Source: CAZQFS01 sp964592755
GTDB taxonomy: Bacteria > Hydrothermota > Tepidihabitantia > Tepidihabitantales > Tepidihabitantaceae
Length of the DNA: 64,000 nt
Direction of reading: 5' to 3'
NCBI GenBank assembly: GCA_964592755.1
Contig: CAZQFS010000001.1
Location: 27,770 to 91,769, forward strand
Shown piece by piece: positions 25,270 through 33,651 of this stretch (the stretch's first letter is position 1; the number at the start of each line of letters is the position of its first letter). The translations under genes and the position numbers were made by a program. A model generated the notes under the pieces. The model searched no databases. It was not told the origin of the DNA and was given only the letters and a program-made list of their open reading frames with translations.

Positions 25270-26154
25270 ATGTCCGTGGTCTGCTGTGCGTGTCCGTTTG
25301 AATGCGGCGTTGACCGAAGGCGGCAGCTTGGTGTCTGTCGCGCTCCCGACGAGTTCCACGTTGCCCAGGCTCAGCTCCACTTCTGGGAAGAGCCGCCGGT
25401 CTCGGGCACGCGCGGCTCGGGCACCGTCTTTTTCAGCCACTGCAATCTGCGCTGCCGGTTCTGCCAGAACTACGACATCTCGCAGCAGGGATACGGCCGG
25501 CCGGTCACGCCTGAGCGCCTGCAGGAGATGATGCGCGAACTCGAAGCCCAGGGTGCACACAACATCAACCTCGTCACCCCGACCCACTACTCTTTGCAGC
25601 TTGTCCCGGTGCTCACGCAGGCCCGTCGGCACCTGAAGATACCGTTTGTCTGGAACTCCAACGGCTATGAGAAAGCCGAGACCATCGCGCAACTTGAGGG
25701 GCTGGTTCAGGTGTATCTGCCTGACTTGAAGTACTTCTCTGACGAACTGGCACAGGCTTGTTCGGCTGCCCCGCACTACTTCAGGCATGCCGCGGCCGCG
25801 ATTACCGAGATGAAACGTCAGGTCGGCACCAATCGCTACGACGAGCACGGCGTCATCGAGAAAGGCCTCATCATCCGTCATCTGGTCCTGCCCGGCCACG
25901 CCGACGACAGCCGCCGCGTCCTGGCCTGGATTCACGACCATCTCGGCCCGCGCACGCACGTCAGTCTGATGGCGCAATACTACCCGACCCACCGGGCCGC
26001 GGACCTGCCCGGCATGAATCGCCGGCTGTCTGCCGCCGAGTACGACTATGTGCGCCGGTACTTCGAAGATCTGGGTTTCGAAGAAGGGTTCGCTCAGGAG
26101 CTCTCCGCTGCCCGGCGTGAGTACACGCCGGACTTCAAGGGGCGTGGGGTGTAG
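25270..26154 (+). CDS. radical SAM enzyme, PflA-like family
   Basis: 294 aa (or two codons shorter from GTG 25276). The N-terminus has CCACPFECGV, a short Cys motif common to the COG1313/AmmeMemo-type subgroup. The radical SAM triad is HCNLRCRFCQNYDIS (CxxxCxxC, residues about 57-68). GSG and downstream NLVTPTHY and VWNSNGY fit the SAM-binding barrel. These enzymes resemble pyruvate-formate-lyase activases, but no glycyl-radical enzyme gene is nearby, so substrate is unknown. purF follows by 44 nt but has its own promoter. Confidence 0.88.
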   Translation: MSVVCCACPFECGVDRRRQLGVCRAPDEFHVAQAQLHFWEEPPVSGTRGSGTVFFSHCNLRCRFCQNYDISQQGYGRPVTPERLQEMMRELEAQGAHNINLVTPTHYSLQLVPVLTQARRHLKIPFVWNSNGYEKAETIAQLEGLVQVYLPDLKYFSDELAQACSAAPHYFRHAAAAITEMKRQVGTNRYDEHGVIEKGLIIRHLVLPGHADDSRRVLAWIHDHLGPRTHVSLMAQYYPTHRAADLPGMNRRLSAAEYDYVRRYFEDLGFEEGFAQELSAARREYTPDFKGRGV

Positions 26155-26161
26155 GCTGGTT

Positions 26162-26189
26162 TTGACTTCGTCGCGTCTGCTCGTAGACT
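26162..26189 (+). promoter_or_regulatory. promoter of purF, leaderless arrangement
   Basis: TTGACT (26162-26167), 16-nt spacer, TAGACT (26184-26189). Only 9 nt (tcttgcttc) separate the -10 from the ATG at 26199, with no Shine-Dalgarno sequence. Confidence 0.65.
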
Positions 26190-26198
26190 TCTTGCTTC

Positions 26199-27626
26199 AT
26201 GTGCGGCATCATCGGCCTTGTCGGCGCGAAACCGGTCGGCACTGAGCTGGTCGAGGGACTGCTCGCGCTTCAGCACCGGGGCCAGGACTCGGCCGGGATC
26301 CTGACTTCGGACGAGACTTTCCACCTGAAGAAGGGCAACGGCACGGTCGCGAACGTCTTCAATCCGAAGAATCTGGCGCGGCTTGCCGGCAGCACGGGCA
26401 TCGGTCATGTCCGCTACCCGACCATCGGCCCGGGCTCGGTCGAGGACGCCCAGCCGTTCTACGTCAACCACCCGTTCGGCGTGGCCATCGTCCACAACGG
26501 CAATGTCACTAACTACGCCAGTCTTCACCGGCAGTTGACCTGCCGGGACATGCGGCAGTTGACGAGCTCTTCCGATGCCGAGCCAATCCTCAACGTCCTT
26601 GCCCAGGAGCTGGAGAAGACCGACCTCGCCCGGTTCGGCCCGGCTTCGGTCTTTGCCGCGCTGGACAGCGTCTACCGCCGCGTGCAGGGCTCGTACTCGG
26701 TCGTCGGTCTGATTCACGGTCAGGGTCTGCTTGGGTTCCGGGACGCTATGGGCATCAAGCCGCTCGTGCTGGGCCGACGCGGCCGCGACTACGCCTTCGC
26801 CTCGGAGAGCGTTGCCTTTGACCGGCTCGGGTTCAGCCTGGTCCGCGACGTCCGTCCCGGCGAAGCGGTGTTCATCGACGCCCGGCGACGGCTCCACTCC
26901 TGCCAGGTCAGACCCGGCCGGCATCGCGGCTGCATCTTCGAGTATGTTTACTTTGCCCGGCCCGATTCGGTCATCGACGGCATCGAAGTCTACGAAGCCC
27001 GTCTGCGCCTGGGGGAGAACCTGGCCCGGCAGGTGATGGAACAGGGGCTGCAGCCGGACGTCATCGTGCCGATTCCCGATACGGCCCGGGCCGCGGCCAG
27101 CCAGATATCCCGCGTTACCGGTATCGAGCTGCGCGAAGGCCTGATAAAGAACCGCTACATCGCCCGCACGTTCATCATGCACGGTCAGGACCGCCGCGCT
27201 CTGTCCGTGCGCCAGAAGCTCAATCCGGTGCGGTCCCAGGTCCGCGGCCGGAAGGTACTGCTGGTGGACGATTCAATCGTCCGCGGAACCACGTCGCGCG
27301 AAATCGTGCAGATGGTGCGCGATGCCGGTGCCCGCGAGGTCTACCTGGCAATAACTGCGCCGCCCCTGCGCTTTCCCTGCGTCTACGGCATCGACATGAT
27401 GACCCGGGGTGAGTTTGCGGCCAAGGACCGAACCGTCGAACAGGTGCGCCGGCTGGTCCGTGCCGACGCTTTGGTGTACCAGACCTACGACGGGCTGATT
27501 GACGCGGTCCGGGGCGAGCACAGCGACATGGGTTTCTGTACCGCCTGCTTCAACGGCGAGTACCCGACCGACATTGCCCCGCGCGACCTTGCCCGTATGG
27601 AAGCCGAACGGAAGAAGTGGTGCTGA
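26199..27626 (+). CDS. purF: amidophosphoribosyltransferase
   Basis: 475 aa. First step of purine synthesis: PRPP + glutamine to phosphoribosylamine. The N-terminal nucleophile is Cys2 of MCGIIGLVG, which fixes the start at 26199. The glutaminase domain continues LQHRGQDSAGI; the transferase domain has the PRPP loop VLLVDDSIVRGTTSREIV. Cysteines in GCIFEYVYF, FPCVYGIDM and FCTACFNGEYP match the Fe-S cluster ligands of the Bacillus-type enzyme. No other pur genes are in the window. Confidence 0.97.
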   Translation: MCGIIGLVGAKPVGTELVEGLLALQHRGQDSAGILTSDETFHLKKGNGTVANVFNPKNLARLAGSTGIGHVRYPTIGPGSVEDAQPFYVNHPFGVAIVHNGNVTNYASLHRQLTCRDMRQLTSSSDAEPILNVLAQELEKTDLARFGPASVFAALDSVYRRVQGSYSVVGLIHGQGLLGFRDAMGIKPLVLGRRGRDYAFASESVAFDRLGFSLVRDVRPGEAVFIDARRRLHSCQVRPGRHRGCIFEYVYFARPDSVIDGIEVYEARLRLGENLARQVMEQGLQPDVIVPIPDTARAAASQISRVTGIELREGLIKNRYIARTFIMHGQDRRALSVRQKLNPVRSQVRGRKVLLVDDSIVRGTTSREIVQMVRDAGAREVYLAITAPPLRFPCVYGIDMMTRGEFAAKDRTVEQVRRLVRADALVYQTYDGLIDAVRGEHSDMGFCTACFNGEYPTDIAPRDLARMEAERKKWC

Positions 27627-27652
27627 CCTTACCTCGGAAAGGAGACAACTAG

Positions 27653-28744
27653 ATGCCATCCGCCTTAGGCCTCGGCCTGCTGCTGCTCAGTCTCTCCCCG
27701 CCCTCGGGCGTGACCGCCCGCGACGTGCCCAATGACCGCGGCAACAGCATCGCGGTGACGTGGACACGTTCGCCGGACTCAACCGTGCTCAACTACAAGG
27801 TGTTGCGGCAAGCTGGCGACGCCGCGGAGTGGGAAACGCTCGGCCTGGTCGGCCGGCTCGCCTCCCGTTATGTGGACAGCGACGCCCGACGCGGAGTGCC
27901 CTACCGGTACGCCATCCTGGCCGAGTCAGAACTCGAGGCCGCTCTATCCGAACCCTCACCCGAGGCGAAGAGCGTTGCCCAGTGGTTCAACACCGACACC
28001 TTTCAGGCACTGGTCGGCACGATTGTGCTGGGCTTCATCTTCCTTTACCTTATCAACCGGGCCAAGAAGGACCGGAACCTGTTCATCCGGCGCATCTCCG
28101 GTCTCGACGCGGTTGACGAAGCCTTGGGCCGCGCCACCGAGATGGGCCGGGCCACGCTCTATGTGCCCGGGCTCTCCAGCATCGCCGACGTCGCCACCAT
28201 CGCTTCGCTCAACATCCTCGGCGAAGTGGCGAAGAAGACGGCCAAGTTCGGCACACCGCTCATCGTGCCCAACCGCGACCCGATTGTCTACACGGTTGCC
28301 CGGGAAATGGTGAAGGAGTCGTACACCTCGGTCGGTCGGCCCGACATCTTCTCGGAGGATATCGTCTTCTTCGTCACCGACCAGCAGTTCGCCTTTGCCG
28401 CGGCGGTGGACGGCATCATGGTGCGCGAGAAGCCAGCCACCAACTTCCTCATCGGGATGTTCTGGGCCGAGTCGCTTATCCTGGCCGAAACCGGCGCGGC
28501 GACCGGCGCGGTACAGATTGCGGGCACCGACGCCGTCACCCAGCTCCCCTTCTTCATCACCGCCTGCGATTACACCCTCATCGGCGAGGAGCTGTATGCC
28601 GCGTCCGCCTACCTGTCGCGCGAACCCCTGCTCCTGGGAGCGGTCAAAGGCCAGGATTACTCCAAGGCCCTCATCGTCGTCCTGATACTGGCCGGCACGC
28701 TGCTGGCCCTGGCCCTGAACGTGCCGGTAACCCGGTATCTGTAG
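27653..28744 (+). CDS. membrane protein with fibronectin-III-like and DUF6754-like domains
   Basis: 363 aa; ATG 27653 after AAAGGAGA. Signal-like N-terminus, then a fibronectin type III fold (GNSIAVTWTRSPDSTVLNYKVLR...RGVPYRYAILAE, about 25-95). A membrane helix lies at about 122-140 (LVGTIVLGFIFLYLINRA). A cytoplasmic alpha/beta domain follows, then a C-terminal helix (ALIVVLILAGTLLALAL). The C-terminal part resembles DUF6754. First of four consecutive genes (27653-30962) encoding membrane proteins, so probably one complex. Function not known. Confidence 0.75.
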   Translation: MPSALGLGLLLLSLSPPSGVTARDVPNDRGNSIAVTWTRSPDSTVLNYKVLRQAGDAAEWETLGLVGRLASRYVDSDARRGVPYRYAILAESELEAALSEPSPEAKSVAQWFNTDTFQALVGTIVLGFIFLYLINRAKKDRNLFIRRISGLDAVDEALGRATEMGRATLYVPGLSSIADVATIASLNILGEVAKKTAKFGTPLIVPNRDPIVYTVAREMVKESYTSVGRPDIFSEDIVFFVTDQQFAFAAAVDGIMVREKPATNFLIGMFWAESLILAETGAATGAVQIAGTDAVTQLPFFITACDYTLIGEELYAASAYLSREPLLLGAVKGQDYSKALIVVLILAGTLLALALNVPVTRYL

Positions 28745-28759
28745 AACAACGGAGGAGAG

Positions 28760-29431
28760 ATGAAGAGAAGAATCCCCCTGCTACTCGTGCTTGTGCTGGG
28801 CATCTTTGCCGCAATCGCCGCCTTTGTCCCGCACCCTGCCATCTGGCACGTCGATGAGACCCTGCGCAACGACGTCATGCGTATTCTGTCGGCCTTCGGC
28901 CTGGTGCTCGGCATCGGCTCCATCCTTCAGCACCACCTGCTGAAAATCAAGCGCCACGCCCAGCACTGGCAGTACAGCTATATCACCATCATCATGCTCA
29001 TCATCACGGCTATTGTCGGCGTCTTCGGTGGTATAGACCCCAACCGGCCCGGCCTGCTGCCGACCCACATCGGCTCGTTCTCATTCCACATGCAGACGCT
29101 GTACACCAACGTCATGGTCCCGCTGGGCGCGACGATGTTCGCCATGCTGGCCTTTTTCATGGCGTCGGCCGCGTACCGTGCGTTCCGTGCCCGCACGGTT
29201 GAGGCTACTCTACTGCTGGCCTCGGCCTTTGTCCTGATGCTCGGCGCCGTACCCCTGGGCCGGATGATTCACCACCAGTTGCCCTCATTCGCCGAGTGGA
29301 TTCTCACCGTGCCGAACACCGCGGCCAAGCGCGGCATCCTGTTCGGCGTCGAGCTCGGCATCTTCGCCACGTCCTTGAAGATTGTCCTCGGCATTGAACG
29401 TGGCTGGCTCGGCGGGGGAGGTGGCAAGTGA
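28760..29431 (+). CDS. multi-pass membrane protein of the DUF6754 cluster
   Basis: 223 aa, GGAGGAGAG just before ATG 28760. About six hydrophobic helices (for example LLLVLVLGIFAAIAAFV, ITIIMLIITAIVGVFGG, TMFAMLAFFMASAAY, TLLLASAFVLMLGAVPL). No motif recognised. Overlaps the next gene by 4 nt (ATGA-type GTGA). Confidence 0.7.
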   Translation: MKRRIPLLLVLVLGIFAAIAAFVPHPAIWHVDETLRNDVMRILSAFGLVLGIGSILQHHLLKIKRHAQHWQYSYITIIMLIITAIVGVFGGIDPNRPGLLPTHIGSFSFHMQTLYTNVMVPLGATMFAMLAFFMASAAYRAFRARTVEATLLLASAFVLMLGAVPLGRMIHHQLPSFAEWILTVPNTAAKRGILFGVELGIFATSLKIVLGIERGWLGGGGGK

Positions 29432-30309
29432 ACCTCTGGCAGCGTCTGCAGGCAATCGACCGCCGCTGGGTCTACCTCGTGGTCTGGCTGGTCGTGATGC
29501 TCCCGCTCATCTTCCCGTTCCGCATCAAGCCCAAGGCTACGCCGCCGGTAGAGAGACTATTCCAGTTCATCGACACCATGCCGCGCGACAAGGCTCTGGT
29601 CATCTCCGTTGACTACGGGCCGGACACCCAGGCCGAGCTCCAGCCCATGCTCATCGCGTTCCTGCGCCATGCCTTTGCCACCGGCCACCATGTCGGAATG
29701 TGCGCCATGGACCTGAACGGCCTGGGACTGGGCGAGAACGCCCTGCGCCAGGTTACGGCCGAGTTCAACGCCCATGCTACCACCCGCGCGGACTCGGTCA
29801 TTAACGGCGAGGACTATGTCTTCTGGGGCTGGACCACGCCGATTGTTACGGTGATGCTGGGGATGGGTGAACGCATCGCTCGTGTCTTCCCGGTTGACTA
29901 CTACGGACAACCGACCGAAAGCCTGCCTATTATGACCCGGCTCAAGAACTACGACGACGTCGGGCTGCTGGTCACGATCGCCTCGACTGCGATGCCCCGG
30001 TCATGGATCAACTACGCCCAGGTGCAGTTCGGCGTCCGGCTCGCTTGCGGCGTGACCGCGGTCTCGGCGGCGGACTACTATCCCTACCTCAACTCCGGCC
30101 AGTTCACCGGCCTGCTGGGCGGCATGAAAGGCGCCGCCGAGTACGAAGACTTGCTGCTCGACCGGCTGCAGAAGAACAACATGGACTGGGGCCAGCGGTA
30201 CAAGGGAACCGAGGCCATGTCCTCCCAGACCGCGGCTCATCTCGCCATCATGGTCTTCATCGTCATCGGCAACATTGCTTTCTTTGCCTCGAAGAGGAGG
30301 AAGTCATGA
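29428..30309 (+). CDS. membrane-anchored protein of the DUF6754 cluster
   Basis: 293 aa from GTG 29428. One N-terminal helix (WVYLVVWLVVMLPLIFPF), a soluble domain of about 220 residues (KALVISVDYGPDTQAELQPML... ) and a C-terminal helix (LAIMVFIVIGNIAFFAS). The domain looks alpha/beta with no catalytic motif I can name. Both neighbours overlap by 4 nt, so stoichiometric coupling is likely. Confidence 0.7.
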   Translation: MNLWQRLQAIDRRWVYLVVWLVVMLPLIFPFRIKPKATPPVERLFQFIDTMPRDKALVISVDYGPDTQAELQPMLIAFLRHAFATGHHVGMCAMDLNGLGLGENALRQVTAEFNAHATTRADSVINGEDYVFWGWTTPIVTVMLGMGERIARVFPVDYYGQPTESLPIMTRLKNYDDVGLLVTIASTAMPRSWINYAQVQFGVRLACGVTAVSAADYYPYLNSGQFTGLLGGMKGAAEYEDLLLDRLQKNNMDWGQRYKGTEAMSSQTAAHLAIMVFIVIGNIAFFASKRRKS

Positions 30310-30962
30310 ACATCGTCAACCCGCTGACCGCGCAGGGCGCCTGGGTGTGGATTGCCGCCATCCTCACGCTGGCAATATTCTCCTTCCTCTATCGCGAGAA
30401 TCCGTTCTACCGCATCGCCGAGCACCTCTATGTCGGCATCGCCAACGGCTACTTCATCACCTTCTACTGGCACCGCGTCCTCATGCCGACCCTGTTCACG
30501 CCGGTGGCGCACAACCCGAACATCGTCGTCAAGGCATGGCTCATCAGTATCGCCATCATCGGCGCGTTCTACTTCACACGATTCATCCCCAAACTGTCGT
30601 GGCTGGTCCGTATCCCCATTGCCATCCTGCTGGGATACTCGTGCGGTGCCAGCATCCCTCGCGCGGTTGAAGGTGAGATTATTCGGCAGCTCAAGGCGAC
30701 CATCATCACCCGCGCCCATTTCGCCCACTGGGATACCGCGCTCTGGGCTATCATCATCCTGCTCGGTGTCATCGCCACGGTCAGCTACTTCTTCTTCTCG
30801 GCCGAGCGCAAGGGCGTGCTCAAGCCGGTGAGCTACATCGGCGTCATCTTCATCATGGTCGGGTTCGGCGCGTCATTCGGCTACACGGTCATGGCCCGCA
30901 TCTCGCTCTTCATCGGCCGGCTGCAGTTCCTGCTCGGTGACTGGCTCGGATTGATCCGCTAG
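30306..30962 (+). CDS. multi-pass membrane protein, last gene of the DUF6754 cluster
   Basis: 218 aa, ATG 30306 overlapping the preceding stop (ATGA). About six to seven hydrophobic helices (WIAAILTLAIFSFLY, WLISIAIIGAFYF, ALWAIIILLGVIATVSYFFF, VIFIMVGFGASFGY). An ENPFYRIAEHLYVGIANGYFI segment follows helix 1. No named family certain. Ends at a strong hairpin. Confidence 0.72.
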   Translation: MNIVNPLTAQGAWVWIAAILTLAIFSFLYRENPFYRIAEHLYVGIANGYFITFYWHRVLMPTLFTPVAHNPNIVVKAWLISIAIIGAFYFTRFIPKLSWLVRIPIAILLGYSCGASIPRAVEGEIIRQLKATIITRAHFAHWDTALWAIIILLGVIATVSYFFFSAERKGVLKPVSYIGVIFIMVGFGASFGYTVMARISLFIGRLQFLLGDWLGLIR

Positions 30963-30978
30963 CCGCGCTGCTACGTTC

Positions 30979-31007
30979 AGAGCGGGCTGCCTCTGGCAGC
31001 CCGCTCT
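30979..31007. terminator. strong hairpin between convergent transcription units
   Basis: Perfect 13-bp stem AGAGCGGGCTGCC/GGCAGCCCGCTCT with a TCT loop, lying between the membrane cluster and the convergent anti-sigma gene. Can serve both strands; no U-tract. Confidence 0.65.
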
Positions 31008-31044
31008 CAATACGGGGACGCTGGACCGCTTCCGCGGCCCGGCT

Positions 31045-31539
31045 CTAGTATTCCTCGATGAAACCCCGGCCGTACGTCGCTGCGACCACTGCCAGCGCCA
31101 CACTCAGCCCGACAACCACGAGCGGCACCATCGCCAACTGGCCGGCCGTCACTGACGAGGGCACCGGCAGCCTGAGCTGACCCACGGTCTCGGGCCCGAC
31201 GTTCAGCCGTCGAGCCAGCTCGAATGACCCGGCGAGCAGCGGCCCGCGGAACAGCCAGGCCGCGAACCCCAGTATCGGGATGAGCGCCAGCGCCCACCAC
31301 GGGCCAGGGTAGAACGCCCGCTGCCGGGGCAGGCTGGCCAGCACGCGCGCGGAGAACTCGGGTGAAGGCTCGAGCACCGGCTGGTGGTCCAGGCTGGATA
31401 CTAGCGCGGTCAGCACTGCCAGTTCGCGCTGGCAGCCGGGGCATTCCAGCAGATGGGCATCAACCGCCTTCCGCTTCTCCGCAGCAAGGTGCCTCGTGAC
31501 GTAGTCCTGCAGCAGTCCCTGGAATTCATCGCAGCTCAT
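31045..31539 (-). CDS. zinc-finger anti-sigma factor
   Basis: 164 aa; ATG 31539 overlaps the sigma gene stop (ATGA). N-terminal zf-HC2/ZAS motif: Cys3, then AHLLECPGCQRE with His-x3-Cys-x2-Cys. A transmembrane helix (WWALALIPILGFAAWLF, about 101-117) and a second C-terminal one (MVPLVVVGLSVALAVVAA). It should hold the ECF sigma factor at the membrane until a signal arrives. Confidence 0.87.
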   Translation of the reverse strand: MSCDEFQGLLQDYVTRHLAAEKRKAVDAHLLECPGCQRELAVLTALVSSLDHQPVLEPSPEFSARVLASLPRQRAFYPGPWWALALIPILGFAAWLFRGPLLAGSFELARRLNVGPETVGQLRLPVPSSVTAGQLAMVPLVVVGLSVALAVVAATYGRGFIEEY

Positions 31540-32114
31540 TGCAGCATCACCTCTTTCAGGTTCTCCCAGCCGACCCGCTCGAGCAGGCGCGTCTTCAACA
31601 CGGCGCGCGCCCGGTGGATGTGCGCCTTGACCGTACCCATCGGCTTGCGGGTCATCTGGGCAATCTCTTCATATGACAGGCCGTTGAAGTGGTACATCGT
31701 GATGGCCGCCCGGTAGTCGTCCGGCAGCTTGCTCACCTCGTCCTGCACCACCTCCTGTATGCCCTTGGTCCGGTACGCTTCGACCGGACCGTCGATATCC
31801 ACCGCCATCGCCTCGTCCAGCTCGACCTCGGGCTTGCGCTTGCGTAACTCGCTGATGCAGGTGTTGTAGCATATCCGGTACAGCCACGACGAGAACTTCG
31901 ACTGGCCGCGGAACCCGGGCAGGGCGGCGTAGGCTTTGATGAACGTCTCCTGGGCCATGTCCTCGGCCCGGCCCGGGTCGCGCATCAGCCGGTATGCCAT
32001 CGAGTACATCATGCCCTTGTAGCGGTTCAGGAGCACCGCGAAGGCGTCCTCGTCGCCTCGGGCCGCGCGTTGGACCAGCGCTTCTTCGGCAGTGGCTTCC
32101 ATTTCTCTGACCAT
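31536..32114 (-). CDS. ECF RNA polymerase sigma factor (RpoE/SigW-like)
   Basis: 192 aa. Region 2: DEDAFAVLLNRYKGMMYSMAYRLMRDPGRAEDMAQETFIKAYAALPGFRGQSKFSSWLYRICYN. Region 4: LPDDYRAAITMYHFNGLSYEEIAQMTRKPMGTVKAHIHRARAVLK. Classic two-domain ECF. Start at ATG 32114, with a second Met four codons on. Co-transcribed with its anti-sigma factor. Confidence 0.93.
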   Translation of the reverse strand: MVREMEATAEEALVQRAARGDEDAFAVLLNRYKGMMYSMAYRLMRDPGRAEDMAQETFIKAYAALPGFRGQSKFSSWLYRICYNTCISELRKRKPEVELDEAMAVDIDGPVEAYRTKGIQEVVQDEVSKLPDDYRAAITMYHFNGLSYEEIAQMTRKPMGTVKAHIHRARAVLKTRLLERVGWENLKEVMLQ

Positions 32115-32186
32115 AAGACGCCCTCAGGCGGCTAATGTTACACCCTATGCAACAAACCCGCAAGACCCCGCGTCGTACAGAGCAGA

Positions 32187-32405
32187 ATGACGCATACAGC
32201 GAGAATCGTCTTCGCCGCGGCGCTGGCACTGGTAGTGGGCGGAGCGGTGGTCGCATCCGCCCGCCATCCCGGTGCCGGCAGCACAGTGCCTGAGGTCCTG
32301 GTGACAGCCCGGGGCCCGAACGCGGTGGTAGACGAAATAGTTGTCCGCCCGACCGGCGGACAGAACCTGGCTGAAACCACCTCAGCCAACACCAGCGTGA
32401 ACTAG
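32187..32405 (+). CDS. small secreted or membrane-anchored protein
   Basis: 72 aa. Signal peptide IVFAAALALVVGGAVVASA at about 7-25, then a short polar tail with VPEVLVTARGPNAVVDEIVVRPT. Divergent from the sigma factor gene and 16 nt before the next gene, so likely an operon with it. No family recognised. Confidence 0.6.
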   Translation: MTHTARIVFAAALALVVGGAVVASARHPGAGSTVPEVLVTARGPNAVVDEIVVRPTGGQNLAETTSANTSVN

Positions 32406-32421
32406 AAAGCAGGAGGCAACA

Positions 32422-32841
32422 ATGGACCCGAGCTCATTCGTGAACTCCATCACCGGTGTCGTCGCGGTCGTGATGATATTCGCTATTCCGATAGTGACGA
32501 CCGCGCTCATCGCCGCGGTGATACTCTCCGTCGCCGGCAAGCGCCACAAGGAACGTATGAAGATGATTGAACAGGGCATGATGCCACCCCCGCCGAGAAA
32601 AACCCGGGGTTATGCGCTCCTCGGCTGGGGTGCGGTCTCAGCCGCGTTCGGCCTGGCCCTGCTCGTGGCGCAACTGGCCGCCGGCTCAGTCGCTGACCTT
32701 GAAGGCGGCTTCATCTTTCTCTTTGTTGGCGCTGCGCTCATCATTGTCTGGCTCATCCGTCACAACAACCAGCAGCAGGAACCGGAGTCCGACGAGCCCC
32801 AGAAGTCTGTTACGCAAGACCCTCCCAAACCGCTACCGTAG
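32422..32841 (+). CDS. small membrane protein (DUF6249-like)
   Basis: 139 aa, AGGAGG upstream of ATG 32422. Three hydrophobic helices (VVAVVMIFAIPIVTTALIAAVIL; YALLGWGAVSAAFGLALLV; GFIFLFVGAALIIVWLI) with a KRHKERMKMIEQGMMPPP linker after the first, the hallmark of DUF6249-type proteins. Possibly part of the ECF stress regulon next door. Confidence 0.65.
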   Translation: MDPSSFVNSITGVVAVVMIFAIPIVTTALIAAVILSVAGKRHKERMKMIEQGMMPPPPRKTRGYALLGWGAVSAAFGLALLVAQLAAGSVADLEGGFIFLFVGAALIIVWLIRHNNQQQEPESDEPQKSVTQDPPKPLP

Positions 32842-32849
32842 CCGGAACG

Positions 32850-32879
32850 GCCGGGGCGCGGGACACCCCGCGCCCCGGC
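32850..32879 (+). terminator. GC hairpin terminator
   Basis: Perfect 13-bp stem GCCGGGGCGCGGG/CCCGCGCCCCGGC with a 4-nt loop, 9 nt after the stop of the DUF6249-like gene. No U-tract. Confidence 0.6.
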
Positions 32880-33218
32880 GTTCAGCCCGCCGCCTGTTGA
32901 ACCTGCTCCGCACCGCCTGTGGAACTCCTACTGCGTCATGACCAGCTGCTTTGAGCCAAGAAGCACGCGCCGCGATGCAGCTTGGCATGTTGTAGCAAGA
33001 TACACGGTTGAGATAAACGGCGGCGGGGTCGGGCCGGTGACCTGGCTGTGGCCCATCTCTGCCATCAGCCGGCATGAAGGCCTGAGGCGAAGATGAGCCG
33101 GCCAGCTAGAATCTGCACGACGAGTCCGAACTGGCGTTGGGCAATCAAGGCTGGCATTCTCCCTGTGCCATTACCCTATGACACTATCGCTGTGCTATCG
33201 CACTGTGCGCTGGGTTGT
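32880..33218. other. intergenic region upstream of the hdr operon, no gene seen
   Basis: About 340 bp without a convincing coding sequence or RNA fold. The sequence becomes less GC-rich toward the hdr promoter. Confidence 0.5.
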
Positions 33219-33247
33219 TTGACACCGGCCGGGCTAAGGTTTATGAT
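33219..33247 (+). promoter_or_regulatory. near-consensus promoter of the hdr operon
   Basis: Perfect TTGACA (33219-33224), 17-nt spacer, TATGAT (33242-33247). The first gene starts 11 nt further on with no Shine-Dalgarno, so the leader would be about 5 nt. Confidence 0.8.
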
Positions 33248-33258
33248 ATTCGTCCACC

Positions 33259-33651
33259 ATGCAAATCCCCGCTGGCAAGGCACTAGTGCGCCAGATTGAA
33301 GAGCTGAGCGGTCAGGTCGTTTCGGACTGCTACCAATGCGGGTGCTGTACTTCCGGCTGCCCGATAGGCGAAGACATGGACCCGCCGCCAAGCAAGGCCA
33401 TCCGTCTGTTGCAACTGGACCGGGCGCACGAGCTCCTAGCGTCAGAAGGCATCTGGCTGTGCGCGTCGTGCCTGGTCTGCGGCACGCGCTGCCCGCGGGC
33501 AGTAGACTATGCGCGCATCGCCGAAGCCTGCCGGGCCATCATCCTGCGCACGCGGCAGAGCAAAGTGGACCCGGATACCGTGACCGGCCCTGACCTGGAC
33601 GAGATTCCCCAGCAGGCGTTCATCGCCAGCTTTCGCAAGTTCTCGGTATGA
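33259..33651 (+). CDS. hdrC: heterodisulfide reductase subunit C-like ferredoxin protein
   Basis: 130 aa. Two [4Fe-4S] binding motifs: CYQCGCCTSGCP (near 24-35) and CASCLVCGTRCP (near 73-84). HdrC carries electrons between HdrA and HdrB. First gene of the operon, overlapping hdrB by 4 nt. Confidence 0.92.
   Translation: MQIPAGKALVRQIEELSGQVVSDCYQCGCCTSGCPIGEDMDPPPSKAIRLLQLDRAHELLASEGIWLCASCLVCGTRCPRAVDYARIAEACRAIILRTRQSKVDPDTVTGPDLDEIPQQAFIASFRKFSV

Noticed and set aside
25204..25992. 262-aa minus-strand ORF opposite the radical SAM gene
   Set aside because: Shadow of a gene with a clear CxxxCxxC radical SAM motif on the plus strand.
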